64,000 bases of DNA from Acidobacteriota bacterium (lineage in GTDB: Bacteria; Acidobacteriota; Terriglobia; Bryobacterales; Bryobacteraceae), in assembly GCA_017304135.1 (NCBI GenBank), contig JAFLBB010000001.1:124001-188000 (forward strand), given 5' to 3'. This document shows, one piece after another, positions 42,825-50,294 of the stretch. The notes under the pieces were generated by a model that ran no database searches, had not been told where the DNA came from, and worked only from the letters and a program-made list of their open reading frames with translations. Positions within the stretch are counted from its first letter, which is position 1, and the number at the start of each line of letters is the position of its first letter. The translations under genes and the position numbers were made by a program.

Positions 42825-43966
42825 GCCTTCAGCCACCGCTCAAACCACGCCCACGCTTCTTTTTGCATCGCGAGGTCGAACTTGTGCGGCCCCGGATAGA
42901 AGCTCGCCTTGTAGCGCTCCGCCGCTCCTGCCTTTGCGTACACGGCCTTCAGCATGTCGTCGGCACGCCGCATCTCAGGCAACGTGAACAAGGAATCCTC
43001 GTTGTTATTCAGGACGAGCACCGGCTTCGGCGCGTTGATGCCAATAATCTCCGGATAGTCGAGATCGCGCGGAATCGATGGGATGTAGCACATCCAGGTG
43101 TGCGTGTGGCACTTGTTCAGCAGGTAATCGCGCCAGGTCGTCATCATGCCCACCGCTGTCGAGCACTGAATGCGCGCATCGGCTCCGGTAAGAAAGACGG
43201 TCCGCAACCCGCCGCCCGAAAGCCCGCAGCAGCCTGCCCGCGCCGCGTCCACATCCTCGCGCGCCAGCAGCACATCGAGCGCCCGCTGATCTTCCCACAC
43301 GAACACTCCCGGCCACGTCAACCCGGCGCAGAACAGGCTCTTCGCCACCAGGTGTTCATGTGCGCCCGCGAAGGTGTTGAAGCGCTTGATCTCGTCTGAA
43401 TTCTCCGGGTCGCTCTCCACCATGTTGTTGCGGATGTTGCCCGGCAGATCGGCCAGCCTCACGCGGCGGCTGGCAAACATGAACGTGTCATGCACCAGCA
43501 CCGCAAAGCCCCGCTTGGCGATCTCATTCGCCCACGCCGTCCCGCCGTAATAATGATCCTGATGCTCTGCCATCAGCGGATGCTGATCGTCGGCTGTGCG
43601 GGTGATCTTGCGCGCGCCGAAATACTTGTTGCCGCCATGATCATGCAGCCCCAGGATGGCCGGCAATCTGCCCCGGGCGTTGGCCGGCTTCATGAAGATC
43701 GCCTGCGTCACCGGGCCATACGGCAGTTGCCACTCCAGGTGCTCAATGTGCAACCCGTCGCGATCAGCCCTGCGAACCAGGCGCGCCGTCGGCGCCGCGG
43801 CTGGTGGCGGCTGCAACAGCGACGCCACATAGCGCGACCGCGCCTCTGTGCGCCAGGCGTCCAACTGCGTGTAATGCTCATTGCGAAACGAAAGCCGCGG
43901 CGGATCACTGACGATCTTCGACGACCAGTCGCCATAGGCGCCGATCATGTTGGGCATGGTGGACAT
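42821..43966 (-). CDS. Acetyl-xylan-esterase-like alpha/beta hydrolase
   Basis: 381 residues from ATG 43966 (ATG 43957 also possible). The fold is alpha/beta hydrolase with nucleophile elbow AGCCGLSGGGLRTVFLTGAD (GxSxG-like), a downstream acid region NNNEDSLFTLPEMRRADDML and a His near the C-terminus in YPGPHKFDLAMQKEAWAWFE. The stretch LPAILGLHDHGGNKYFGARK resembles acetyl xylan esterase/dienelactone hydrolase-type members. No signal peptide, so cytoplasmic or peripheral. It follows the methyltransferase by 34 bases and its stop overlaps the cyclotransferase start. Substrate unknown. Confidence 0.78.
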   Translation of the reverse strand: MSTMPNMIGAYGDWSSKIVSDPPRLSFRNEHYTQLDAWRTEARSRYVASLLQPPPAAAPTARLVRRADRDGLHIEHLEWQLPYGPVTQAIFMKPANARGRLPAILGLHDHGGNKYFGARKITRTADDQHPLMAEHQDHYYGGTAWANEIAKRGFAVLVHDTFMFASRRVRLADLPGNIRNNMVESDPENSDEIKRFNTFAGAHEHLVAKSLFCAGLTWPGVFVWEDQRALDVLLAREDVDAARAGCCGLSGGGLRTVFLTGADARIQCSTAVGMMTTWRDYLLNKCHTHTWMCYIPSIPRDLDYPEIIGINAPKPVLVLNNNEDSLFTLPEMRRADDMLKAVYAKAGAAERYKASFYPGPHKFDLAMQKEAWAWFERWLKA

Positions 43967-44000
43967 AGCTGCCAGCCATTGTAGCGAGGCCAGCGAGCCG

Positions 44001-44663
44001 CTACCCAAGCCGCCGGTACACGATCCGCCATCGCTGCGAAGGCAACTCGCCGCCGTCCCAATACTTCTCCACGGACTCCATCGCCGCCAGTTCCGGCCGC
44101 GTCAGCTCCGGCAACGCCAGCGGCCACGGCGGTCCCTGAACCGACTCGTTCTCTTCGCGCGCCCGCGCCACCAACAGCATCACGCCACCCGGCTTCAACA
44201 GCGAAAACACGGCCGGCAGCGCCTTCGCCCGCACCTCCGCCGGAATCGCCTGCAGTGTGTTGGCTTCGAATACGAAGTCGAACCGGCCCCGAAGCTCCCG
44301 CGGAAGCTCGGCCAGGTTGGCCGTCATCCAGTTCACCGCCGCTTCGGGAAACCGCGCCCGGGCCAGCTCAATCGCTGTCGGCGCAACGTCGAACGCCGTC
44401 ACCCGCAGCCCCTTCGATGCCAGATAGGCCGGGTCATCGCCCAACGCACACCCCACCACGCACGCCTCCGGACCAGGCAGCTCCTCCTGCCGCTCCACCC
44501 ATTCCACCAGCGGCGGATTCGGCTTCAGCTTGGCCCACGGCAATACAGGCTCGCCCTCCCGGTACAACTGGTAAAGCTCCTCAAACCAGCCGAGCGATCC
44601 CGGCTGCGCCGCATACCGGGCCTGTAACTCCCTCAGCTTGGCGCGTGGATCTGTCTCGCTCAT
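44001..44663 (-). CDS. Class I SAM-dependent methyltransferase
   Basis: 220 residues. SAM motif I is VVGCALGDDPAYLASKGLRV, motif II/acidic post-I is TAFDVAPTAIELARARFP, and motif IV is FDFVFEANTLQAI. Thiopurine-methyltransferase-like folds have this order. The N-terminus is WFEELYQLYREGEPVLPW. Cytoplasmic; acceptor unknown. It lies four bases after the DUF2721 stop and 34 bases before the esterase. Confidence 0.82.
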   Translation of the reverse strand: MSETDPRAKLRELQARYAAQPGSLGWFEELYQLYREGEPVLPWAKLKPNPPLVEWVERQEELPGPEACVVGCALGDDPAYLASKGLRVTAFDVAPTAIELARARFPEAAVNWMTANLAELPRELRGRFDFVFEANTLQAIPAEVRAKALPAVFSLLKPGGVMLLVARAREENESVQGPPWPLALPELTRPELAAMESVEKYWDGGELPSQRWRIVYRRLG

Positions 44664-44667
44664 CCCT

Positions 44668-45171
44668 TCATCCTGCCGGTGGGACGAGCGTCGCCCGTGC
44701 CTGTTCCGCTTCCTGTGTAATCTGCGCCAGCGCGGCCCGCACCTCGGCCACCATCAACGCGCTGCCCATCACCAGGCTCCCCACTCCCAGTACACCGATG
44801 GCCAGGCCAATCGATGCGAGCACCCGGAATCCCAGCGTGAAGTGATAGAAAGCCATCGCCGATCCAATCACCGAGATCAGCGCCGAGGCTACGAAACACC
44901 CCAGCGAAAAATAGAACAGCCGCAGCGAGCGGAACAGATACTGCGCACGCTCCTGCAGCAGCGTCAACTGCGCCACCAGGTCGGCATACTCGACGCTGTT
45001 CGTCGGCAGTCCGCTCAACTCGTGATGAACAACCCGCGTGCGGTCCACCACGCGCGCAATTCGGTTTGACGTACCCAGTGAGAGCACGGAACAGGCGTTG
45101 GTCAGGATCGCCGGCGCGACAATCGCTGTCAGTACGGCAAACGGATTGTCGGCGAAATTCAGCTCGGCCAT
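44668..45171 (-). CDS. DUF2721 membrane protein
   Basis: 167 residues from ATG 45171. The N-terminus MAELNFADNPFAVLTAIVAP followed by AILTNACSVLSLGTSNR opens DUF2721; three hydrophobic segments follow (the first helix, FYFSLGCFVASALISVIGSA and SIGLAIGVLGVGSLVMGSAL), with a cytoplasmic coiled stretch near EYADLVAQLTLLQERAQYLF. Inner-membrane protein of unknown role, often described as uncharacterised. It is the fifth gene of the GntR-headed run. Confidence 0.8.
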   Translation of the reverse strand: MAELNFADNPFAVLTAIVAPAILTNACSVLSLGTSNRIARVVDRTRVVHHELSGLPTNSVEYADLVAQLTLLQERAQYLFRSLRLFYFSLGCFVASALISVIGSAMAFYHFTLGFRVLASIGLAIGVLGVGSLVMGSALMVAEVRAALAQITQEAEQARATLVPPAG

Positions 45172-45214
45172 GCCACTCCCACGGCAAGCCTGCCCGCGCA
45201 GGTCCGCCGAGACT

Positions 45215-45394
45215 TCATTGTAGCGGCAGCAACGGCAATCGGGTCGCTCGTTCCACCGGCAGCCGGATGCCCGGCCACTCGGTGTGAAACGGCAGCCAGT
45301 CGGCGTGGCTTCGCAACTCCGGAACAAGCCATAGCAGCGCGGCTGTCAGAATAATCAGCGCGACGACATCGGGAGATGAAGTGCGGCGTTTCAT
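45215..45394 (-). CDS. 59-residue single-pass membrane microprotein
   Basis: This short gene starts at ATG 45394, overlapping the stop of the alpha/beta hydrolase (ATGA), and ends at the TGA at 45215-45217. The basic N-terminus MKRRTSSPD is followed by one hydrophobic helix (VVALIILTAALLWLVPEL) and a Trp/Pro/Arg-rich tail (HADWLPFHTEWPGIRLPVER). Translational coupling and a typical positive-inside transmembrane pattern argue for a real product. No family is recognised. Gap to DUF2721 is 43 bases. A chance open frame is possible at this length, but the coupling is striking. Confidence 0.62.
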   Translation of the reverse strand: MKRRTSSPDVVALIILTAALLWLVPELRSHADWLPFHTEWPGIRLPVERATRLPLLPLQ

Positions 45395-46128
45395 GGTTGG
45401 TTCTTCTCGATTTCTTCCAGCGCCGCCAGCATGGCGCGGGTCAGTTGTTGTTGCTGTTGCTCGCGGCTGATGGTGGCCTTGCCGTCGAACAGTTGATACC
45501 GGTAATACCCAAATTGCGCGTGGTTGCCGCCCTCAATGGTCACGAATCTCGTCGACGGTGGTAGATAGCCCTGGTTGGCCCGCGATTGCGCCACCGGCGC
45601 CACGCCATCGCGCGATGCCATGATCTTGGTCACCGGAAACCTTGCCCCCGAGAGGTCAAAGTCCCTTGGGTGCGTCGTGCCCACCAGGATCAGCCCCGCC
45701 ACTTTGTCCGGGTGAAGGTGGGCGAACGTCGCCGCCGCCACCGCTCCGCGCGAATGCCCGGCCAGCGCCCACCTCCCCGTTCTCACCTTGTCGAGTGTCC
45801 GGCCCATCAGTTGGTCCATGTGCGATCCAAACGCAAGCCGCTGCGGTAAGTGCAACACGGCCGCCGGATACCCGGCGCGTGCCATCCGCCGCGCCAGCGG
45901 GTCGTAGCTCAGCGGATCCACCATCGCGCCGGGAAAGAAGATCAGGCTCACGGCTTTTGCGTTGTTCTTTGGCGTGAACCGGCTCTCCGCCGGGTAGCGT
46001 TCAATTTCGATGTCCGGCATGGCGCGGTACATCTCATCCGGCAACTCGGTCACCTGGATGCCGTAAACCAGCCACGCAATCGCGCTCAGGCCCGCGGCGA
46101 TCCAGGCGATTCGAAACCAGCGCCACAT
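45391..46128 (-). CDS. Membrane-anchored alpha/beta hydrolase
   Basis: 245 residues. An N-terminal uncleaved helix (FRIAWIAAGLSAIAWLVYGI) anchors it to the membrane. The alpha/beta-hydrolase core has an oxyanion strand SLIFFPGAMVDPLSYDPLAR, nucleophile Ser126 in ALAGHSRGAVAAATFAHLHP, and a His in FVTIEGGNHAQFGYYRYQLF. The layout matches the small Abhydrolase_5-type family. A poly-Gln patch (REQQQQQL) lies near the C-terminus. Twelve bases separate it from the SPFH gene upstream, and its stop starts the microprotein. Substrate unknown. Confidence 0.82.
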   Translation of the reverse strand: MWRWFRIAWIAAGLSAIAWLVYGIQVTELPDEMYRAMPDIEIERYPAESRFTPKNNAKAVSLIFFPGAMVDPLSYDPLARRMARAGYPAAVLHLPQRLAFGSHMDQLMGRTLDKVRTGRWALAGHSRGAVAAATFAHLHPDKVAGLILVGTTHPRDFDLSGARFPVTKIMASRDGVAPVAQSRANQGYLPPSTRFVTIEGGNHAQFGYYRYQLFDGKATISREQQQQQLTRAMLAALEEIEKNQP

Positions 46129-46140
46129 GGGAAGTCCCGA

Positions 46141-47064
46141 TTACTGCGGCCGGCTCTGGTTGCTCAGGCTTGCCGTGCCCAGCATGCCGCCCAGCCCCAT
46201 CGTCTCCACCGCCGAGCTAGGCACGATCACCATCGAGCCCTTCTCCTTGATGGCTTCGTAGAGCATGTTCATCGCGCGCAGATGCAGCGCCGTCGGATTG
46301 TTGGCATACACCAGCGAGGCTTGCGCGAACTTGTCGCTGATCTCCGTCTCGGCCGTGCCGAGAATGATCCGGGCCCGCCGTTCGCGCTCAGCCTGCGCCT
46401 CGCGCGACATGGCATCCTCCAGCCCCTGCGGCAACAGCACTTCGCGGATCTCCACGCTTTGCACCGTAATGCCCCACGGATTTGTTTTCGCGTCGAGAAT
46501 CCTCTGCAGCGTCTGGTTCAACTTGTCGCGCTCATGCAGAATCTCCGCCAGTTCGTGGGAACCGATGCATTCGCGCAGCGCCGTCTGCGCCGACATCGAA
46601 ACCGCCGCAAAGTAATCCTGCACCTCCAGAATCGCCTTCTCGGCATCCCACACCACCCAGAACACAATGGCATCCACGTTCACCGGCACCGTGTCCTTCG
46701 TCAACGCCGACTCCGCCGTCACGTCCGTCGCCCGCACGCGTTGGTCAATCACCCGTGAAACCGCGTCCACAACGGGGATGACGGTGAACAGCCCCGGACC
46801 ACGTAATCCGCGATAGCGCCCGAACCGCAGCACGACGGCGCGCTCCCACTGCTTCGCCTGCCGGATGGCAAACAACGATGCCACCGACAGCAGCATCAGC
46901 GCCACCGCCGCCACCGGACTCTTCGTGATGACCGCCACCGTAATCGTCAACGCCACACCACACATGGCCACCACGATCGCAATGGGAGCGAACGCCGGAA
47001 TGCCCACCTGCGGCAGCGCCAGGTCATCTCCCAGTTTCTTGAAGGGAACATTGATGATTCCCAT
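46141..47064 (-). CDS. SPFH/Band 7 (slipin/stomatin-like) membrane scaffold
   Basis: 307 residues. Two N-terminal hydrophobic segments (about 25-45 and 49-66) precede the SPFH core: RAVVLRFGRYRGLRGPGLFT, DTVPVNVDAIVFWVVWDAEK, SAQTALRECIGSHELAEILH and WGITVQSVEIREVLLPQGLE. A charged coiled coil (EAQAERERRARIILGTAETE) and a hydrophobic-glycine C-terminus (MGLGGMLGTA) follow. Slipins form oligomeric membrane platforms; an NfeD-like partner usual in some slipin operons is not here. A strong ribosome site AAGGAGG (47075-47069) overlaps the GntR stop codon, so expression is coupled to the repressor. Confidence 0.9.
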   Translation of the reverse strand: MGIINVPFKKLGDDLALPQVGIPAFAPIAIVVAMCGVALTITVAVITKSPVAAVALMLLSVASLFAIRQAKQWERAVVLRFGRYRGLRGPGLFTVIPVVDAVSRVIDQRVRATDVTAESALTKDTVPVNVDAIVFWVVWDAEKAILEVQDYFAAVSMSAQTALRECIGSHELAEILHERDKLNQTLQRILDAKTNPWGITVQSVEIREVLLPQGLEDAMSREAQAERERRARIILGTAETEISDKFAQASLVYANNPTALHLRAMNMLYEAIKEKGSMVIVPSSAVETMGLGGMLGTASLSNQSRPQ

Positions 47065-47073
47065 AACTCCTCC

Positions 47074-47502
47074 TTATTGACTCTTCCGCGCGCCGGGTGA
47101 CTCGTCGCGCAGTTCGTTGAGCCGCTCGATCAATTCCTGCAATGTGTAGCCCGCGGCGCCGGCGCGTGCAGCCACCTCGGCCGCCAGGGCATAGAGCTTC
47201 CGCAGCCTCTCCCCGTCCTCAGCCGGAGTCTGGCGTTCCGCGATGAACGTCCCTGTGCCCTGCTGCGTCGTCAAAATTCCGCGGATTTCCAGTTCCTTGT
47301 AGGCCCGAACCACCGTGTTCGGGTTGATGGCCAGATCCACCGCAACCTGCCGCACAGTCGGCAATCGGTCGCCCGGATTCAAAACTCCCGCCGAAAGCGC
47401 CGCATGCACCTGGTCGATCAACTGCCGGTAGACGGGAATCCCCGTGCTCAGGTCCAGCCGGAACTGAAATGCCTGCGCTCGTGATTTAGCTACCTCGGCC
47501 AT
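47074..47502 (-). CDS. GntR-family (YtrA-type) repressor
   Basis: 142 residues. N-terminal winged helix with YtrA-subfamily phrasing: STGIPVYRQLIDQVHAALSA, GVLNPGDRLPTVRQVAVDLA, INPNTVVRAYKELEIRGILT and TQQGTGTFIAERQTP. The C-terminal ~60 residues form two helices (YALAAEVAARAGAAGYTLQE, LIERLNELRDE) for dimerisation, with no large effector domain, as in YtrA-type regulators. It heads the minus-strand run; the inverted repeat at 47516-47533 is inside its own promoter, so autoregulation and control of the downstream genes is likely. The effector is unknown. Confidence 0.9.
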   Translation of the reverse strand: MAEVAKSRAQAFQFRLDLSTGIPVYRQLIDQVHAALSAGVLNPGDRLPTVRQVAVDLAINPNTVVRAYKELEIRGILTTQQGTGTFIAERQTPAEDGERLRKLYALAAEVAARAGAAGYTLQELIERLNELRDESPGARKSQ

Positions 47503-47512
47503 CTGGAAGTCT

Positions 47513-47540
47513 AGTGTACTAGTTTTCTAGTACAATTCAA
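47513..47540 (-). promoter_or_regulatory. Promoter of the GntR-headed run
   Basis: On the minus strand, -35 TTGAAT (47540-47535), a 16-base spacer, then -10 TACACT (47518-47513). The GntR ATG is ten bases after the -10, leaving almost no 5' leader, so translation is probably near-leaderless. Confidence 0.7.
47516..47533. promoter_or_regulatory. Perfect inverted repeat, probable GntR operator
   Basis: GTACTAG-TTTT-CTAGTAC is a perfect 7-4-7 inverted repeat lying in the spacer and touching the -10 of the GntR promoter. A flanking CTAGT..ACTAG half-repeat (47511-47522) shares one arm. Position and symmetry fit a YtrA-type operator that would block polymerase when bound. Confidence 0.72.
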
Positions 47541-47612
47541 GAGCCCTCAGACCCTTTCCGTATTAATGTCCCTACACTCGATCTGGTCCTTAAATTGCTC
47601 GATTTAAGCGCG

Positions 47613-48266
47613 ATGCGCTCCAGATTGTTGATTCTTGCCACGCTAGCCGCCCTCTGCGCCGGATTCTGGTGGAAGTGGGGTCAGCGCACCGAATTCGTCC
47701 TCGGAGGCGCCATGGTCAACCTCGGCTACCGCCTTCAGGACCGACTGCCCGAATACGACCTCACCCATCACCACCTCTCCCCGCAGCAGGTCTGGGATGA
47801 GTTCCTCGGGCAGAATCGGCTTGCCTCCTCCGTTCGCTTCTACCTCCCACGCTCAGTCATGCATCCTGTCGTCGCCCTGGTTGCGTGCATGGATGGCCGC
47901 CTCGACACCAACGAAATCGTCGGCGATACCCGGCGCTTCTACTACGTCCTCCGCACTGCCGGTTCGGTGCTCTCCGTCAAGGAAGAGGAGATGCTTGAGC
48001 TCACCGTTGCCAACGGCGTCAAGGTCGTCGTCTTCACCACCCACACCGACTGCGCCGCCGAAAAAGCCGCCAAAGACCCCGCCAAACGCGCCCTCTACCC
48101 GCAACTCGCCGCCGCAGTCGATGAGCGCAAAGCCCGCTTCGACGAGTTCCTCGTCCGCCCCGCCATCAAAGAGCGCATCGGCAAGGGGGAACTCCTCGTC
48201 AAGTGGATGGACCTCAACACCGCCACCGAGCGTGTCGAAGAGCACCACGAAGTCACCTCCCATTAG
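47613..48266 (+). CDS. Exported or membrane-anchored beta-carbonic-anhydrase-like protein
   Basis: 217 residues from ATG 47613. A signal/anchor helix (RLLILATLAALCAGFWWKWG) opens it. The beta-carbonic-anhydrase zinc pattern is visible: Cys92-x-Asp94-x-Arg96 in VALVACMDGRLDTNEIV, and His144-x2-Cys147 in FTTHTDCAAEKA, with the intervening RRFYYVLRTAGSVLSVKEEE. Spacing (92 to 144/147) matches the family, but the usual Gly and Ala residues around the substrate pocket differ. It may hydrate CO2 in the periplasm or be a divergent family member. It is divergent from the GntR gene across about 110 bases. Confidence 0.75.
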   Translation: MRSRLLILATLAALCAGFWWKWGQRTEFVLGGAMVNLGYRLQDRLPEYDLTHHHLSPQQVWDEFLGQNRLASSVRFYLPRSVMHPVVALVACMDGRLDTNEIVGDTRRFYYVLRTAGSVLSVKEEEMLELTVANGVKVVVFTTHTDCAAEKAAKDPAKRALYPQLAAAVDERKARFDEFLVRPAIKERIGKGELLVKWMDLNTATERVEEHHEVTSH

Positions 48267-48314
48267 GGAACTTTTCCCACCCCTCAGCCGTAACTCTTCG
48301 TGAAGGAGCACCCG

Positions 48315-48593
48315 ATGAAAATCGTGGGGAGTATGTGTGTAGCGTTGCTCGCGTTCGGTTCACTCCCTGGCTGTTCCCGCCACGAACGGCGTGAGGCGCG
48401 CCAGGAGATCCGCGAAGCGATCCAGGAGGCGCGCGAGGCAAACCGCGAAGCCACCGAAGAGGCTCGCAAGGCAGCCCGCGACGCCCGCCGCGAAATCCGC
48501 GAGGCAAGCCACGAAGTCCGCACCGAACTGGAAAAAGCCAAGGAAGAGGTCCGACAGGAAATCCGCAAGGCCAAAGAGGATCTGAGGCGGTAG
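48315..48593 (+). CDS. Small charged coiled-coil lipoprotein
   Basis: 92 residues from ATG 48315 with AAGGAG six bases upstream. Lipobox GSLPGC ends the leader, so it is an outer- or inner-membrane lipoprotein. The mature ~70 residues are almost pure Ala/Arg/Glu/Lys helix with heptad-like spacing (EAIQEAREANREATEEARKA, REIREASHEVRTELEKAKEE). No aromatic residues or Cys after the lipobox. Resembles small Lpp-like or stress coiled-coil lipoproteins in form only; function unknown. It lies 48 bases after the carbonic-anhydrase-like gene. Confidence 0.75.
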   Translation: MKIVGSMCVALLAFGSLPGCSRHERREARQEIREAIQEAREANREATEEARKAARDARREIREASHEVRTELEKAKEEVRQEIRKAKEDLRR

Positions 48594-48678
48594 CCAACCT
48601 CCGCCCGCCCGTAAGCTGCCCCCCTCGACCATTCCCCGCCTGCGCCACGCCGAAACAACCCGCGCTACGCTGAAAGGA

Positions 48679-49194
48679 ATGGACGCTGAGGCGGCAGTTG
48701 CGGTCGTGCATGCGGCGCGGCCCGTGGAATCGGTCCTGCTCATGCGCCGTTCACGCCGCGAGAACGACCCCTGGTCTGGACACTGGTCTTTTCCCGGCGG
48801 CCGCCGGGAACCGGGCGACGCCGACCTCGTCGACACCGCGCTCCGCGAACTGAGCGAGGAATGCGGCTTCGACCTCAGCCGCCTCCGACTGGAACGCGCC
48901 TTCCCCATCCGCCACGCCGGCCAGCAGATGGGACGCCTCATCATGGTCGCCCCTTTCCTCTTTCGCGTCGACGAAACCTTCGCCGTTACCCCCGACGGCG
49001 TGGAAGCCGAAGCGGCCATCTGGTATCCCCTCGCCACCTTCCGCAACCTCGCCAGCCATCAGTCCGACGCCGTCCCAGGCCTCCCCGGCGGCCGCACGAT
49101 GCCCGGCATTCCCCTCAACGGCGTGCCGCTCTGGGGCTTCACCTACCGCGTCCTATGTGAATGGCTGGAGGTCCCCGAACCGAAGGGTATATGA
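48679..49194 (+). CDS. Nudix hydrolase, CoA-pyrophosphatase-like
   Basis: 171 residues. The Nudix box is GGRREPGDADLVDTALRELS followed by EECGFDL, with the extended opening MRRSRRENDPWSGHWSFPGG. That order (RSxxxxxxxGxWSFPGGxxE) is typical of the NudL/CoA pyrophosphatase group, although the downstream UPF0035 signature is not clear. Cytoplasmic. Distinct from the Nudix gene at 27975. The fucosidase start overlaps or follows its end closely. Confidence 0.82.
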   Translation: MDAEAAVAVVHAARPVESVLLMRRSRRENDPWSGHWSFPGGRREPGDADLVDTALRELSEECGFDLSRLRLERAFPIRHAGQQMGRLIMVAPFLFRVDETFAVTPDGVEAEAAIWYPLATFRNLASHQSDAVPGLPGGRTMPGIPLNGVPLWGFTYRVLCEWLEVPEPKGI

Positions 49195-49205
49195 TGATCG
49201 GCGTC

Positions 49206-50294
49206 ATGAGACGGCGCGAACTTCTCCTTGCCTCCCTAGCGGCCACCACCTCCGCGGCTTCCCCGCCCCGTGACCTCAATTCCAGGGCCGAGTCCCTCAC
49301 CTGGTTCACACAATCGAAATTCGGCCTGTTCCTGCACTACGGCGTCTACTCACTGCTCGGCCGCGGCGAATGGGTCCAACTGCGCGATCGCATCCCCGTC
49401 GCCGAATACGGAAAGCTGCGCGATCAGTTCACCGCCCGCAAATTCGATGCCGGCAAGATCTGCGACATGGCCCTGGCGGCCGGCATGAAGTACGTCAACA
49501 TGACCGCCCGCCACCACGACAGCTTCTGCCTGTTTAAGACCAATCAGACTGATTTCAACACCCTCCGCTCTCCCGCCAAACGCGATCTCATCGGAGAATT
49601 GACCAACGCCGCCCACAAACGCGGCCTCGGCATCTTCTACTACTACTCCTACGCGCTCGACTGGCGGCACCCCTACTTCTTTCCCCGCGAAACCGGCCTC
49701 GCCTCCACTAACGCCCCCTGGGGGAACGGGCGCCCTGAGTATAAGGCTCCGCAGCCGGAATACAAATACCGCACCGAGGCCGACTTCAAGAACTACATCC
49801 AGTTTGTCCACGCGCAACTCCGCGAGCTTCTCACCCAGTACGGCCCCGTGAACGGCATCTGGCTCGACCCCATCATGGGCTACTATGCACAGCCGGATCT
49901 GTTCCCCATCGCCGACACCTACGCCCTGATCCGCAAACTCCAGCCACAATGCCTCATCTGCTTTAAGCAGGGCGCCAATGGCGACGAGGACTACGTGGCC
50001 CCCGAACGCACCCTCGCCGGGCACAGAATGGGCGGCGAAGTCGCCCGCCGCGTATGGGAATTGAACAAAACGAAGCCACCGGAGATCTGCGATACCCTGC
50101 AGGAACGCATCTGGGGATACCAGAAAGCGGACGACCGGAAACACCGCAACGCCGATTGGGTGCTGGAAACGCTAGACTACTGCTCCAAGATCAACGGCAA
50201 TCTGCTGCTCAACACCGGCCCGCTGCCGGACGGTTCCATCCACGCCGACGACGAGGCGACTCTCCGCGAAGTGGGAAAAAGGCGAAACGTATGA
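49206..50294 (+). CDS. GH29 alpha-L-fucosidase, exported
   Basis: 362 residues from ATG 49206 (ATG 49191/49194 would add a few residues). Tat-like leader MRRRELLLASLAATTSA. The GH29 core is shown by WFTQSKFGLFLHYGVYSLLG, YVNMTARHHDSFCLFKTNQT, LTQYGPVNGIWLDPIMGYYA (catalytic Asp) and INGNLLLNTGPLPDGSIHAD near the C-terminus. It releases alpha-L-fucose from glycans. ATGA overlap with the following sulfatase implies joint action on a sulfated fucose-containing polymer. The family's C-terminal beta-sandwich is short or absent. Confidence 0.88.
   Translation: MRRRELLLASLAATTSAASPPRDLNSRAESLTWFTQSKFGLFLHYGVYSLLGRGEWVQLRDRIPVAEYGKLRDQFTARKFDAGKICDMALAAGMKYVNMTARHHDSFCLFKTNQTDFNTLRSPAKRDLIGELTNAAHKRGLGIFYYYSYALDWRHPYFFPRETGLASTNAPWGNGRPEYKAPQPEYKYRTEADFKNYIQFVHAQLRELLTQYGPVNGIWLDPIMGYYAQPDLFPIADTYALIRKLQPQCLICFKQGANGDEDYVAPERTLAGHRMGGEVARRVWELNKTKPPEICDTLQERIWGYQKADDRKHRNADWVLETLDYCSKINGNLLLNTGPLPDGSIHADDEATLREVGKRRNV

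Noticed and set aside
48360-49046. Long minus-strand open frame opposite the lipoprotein and Nudix genes
   Set aside because: It mirrors the codon bias of the plus-strand genes, has no leader or motif, and both plus-strand genes are clear.
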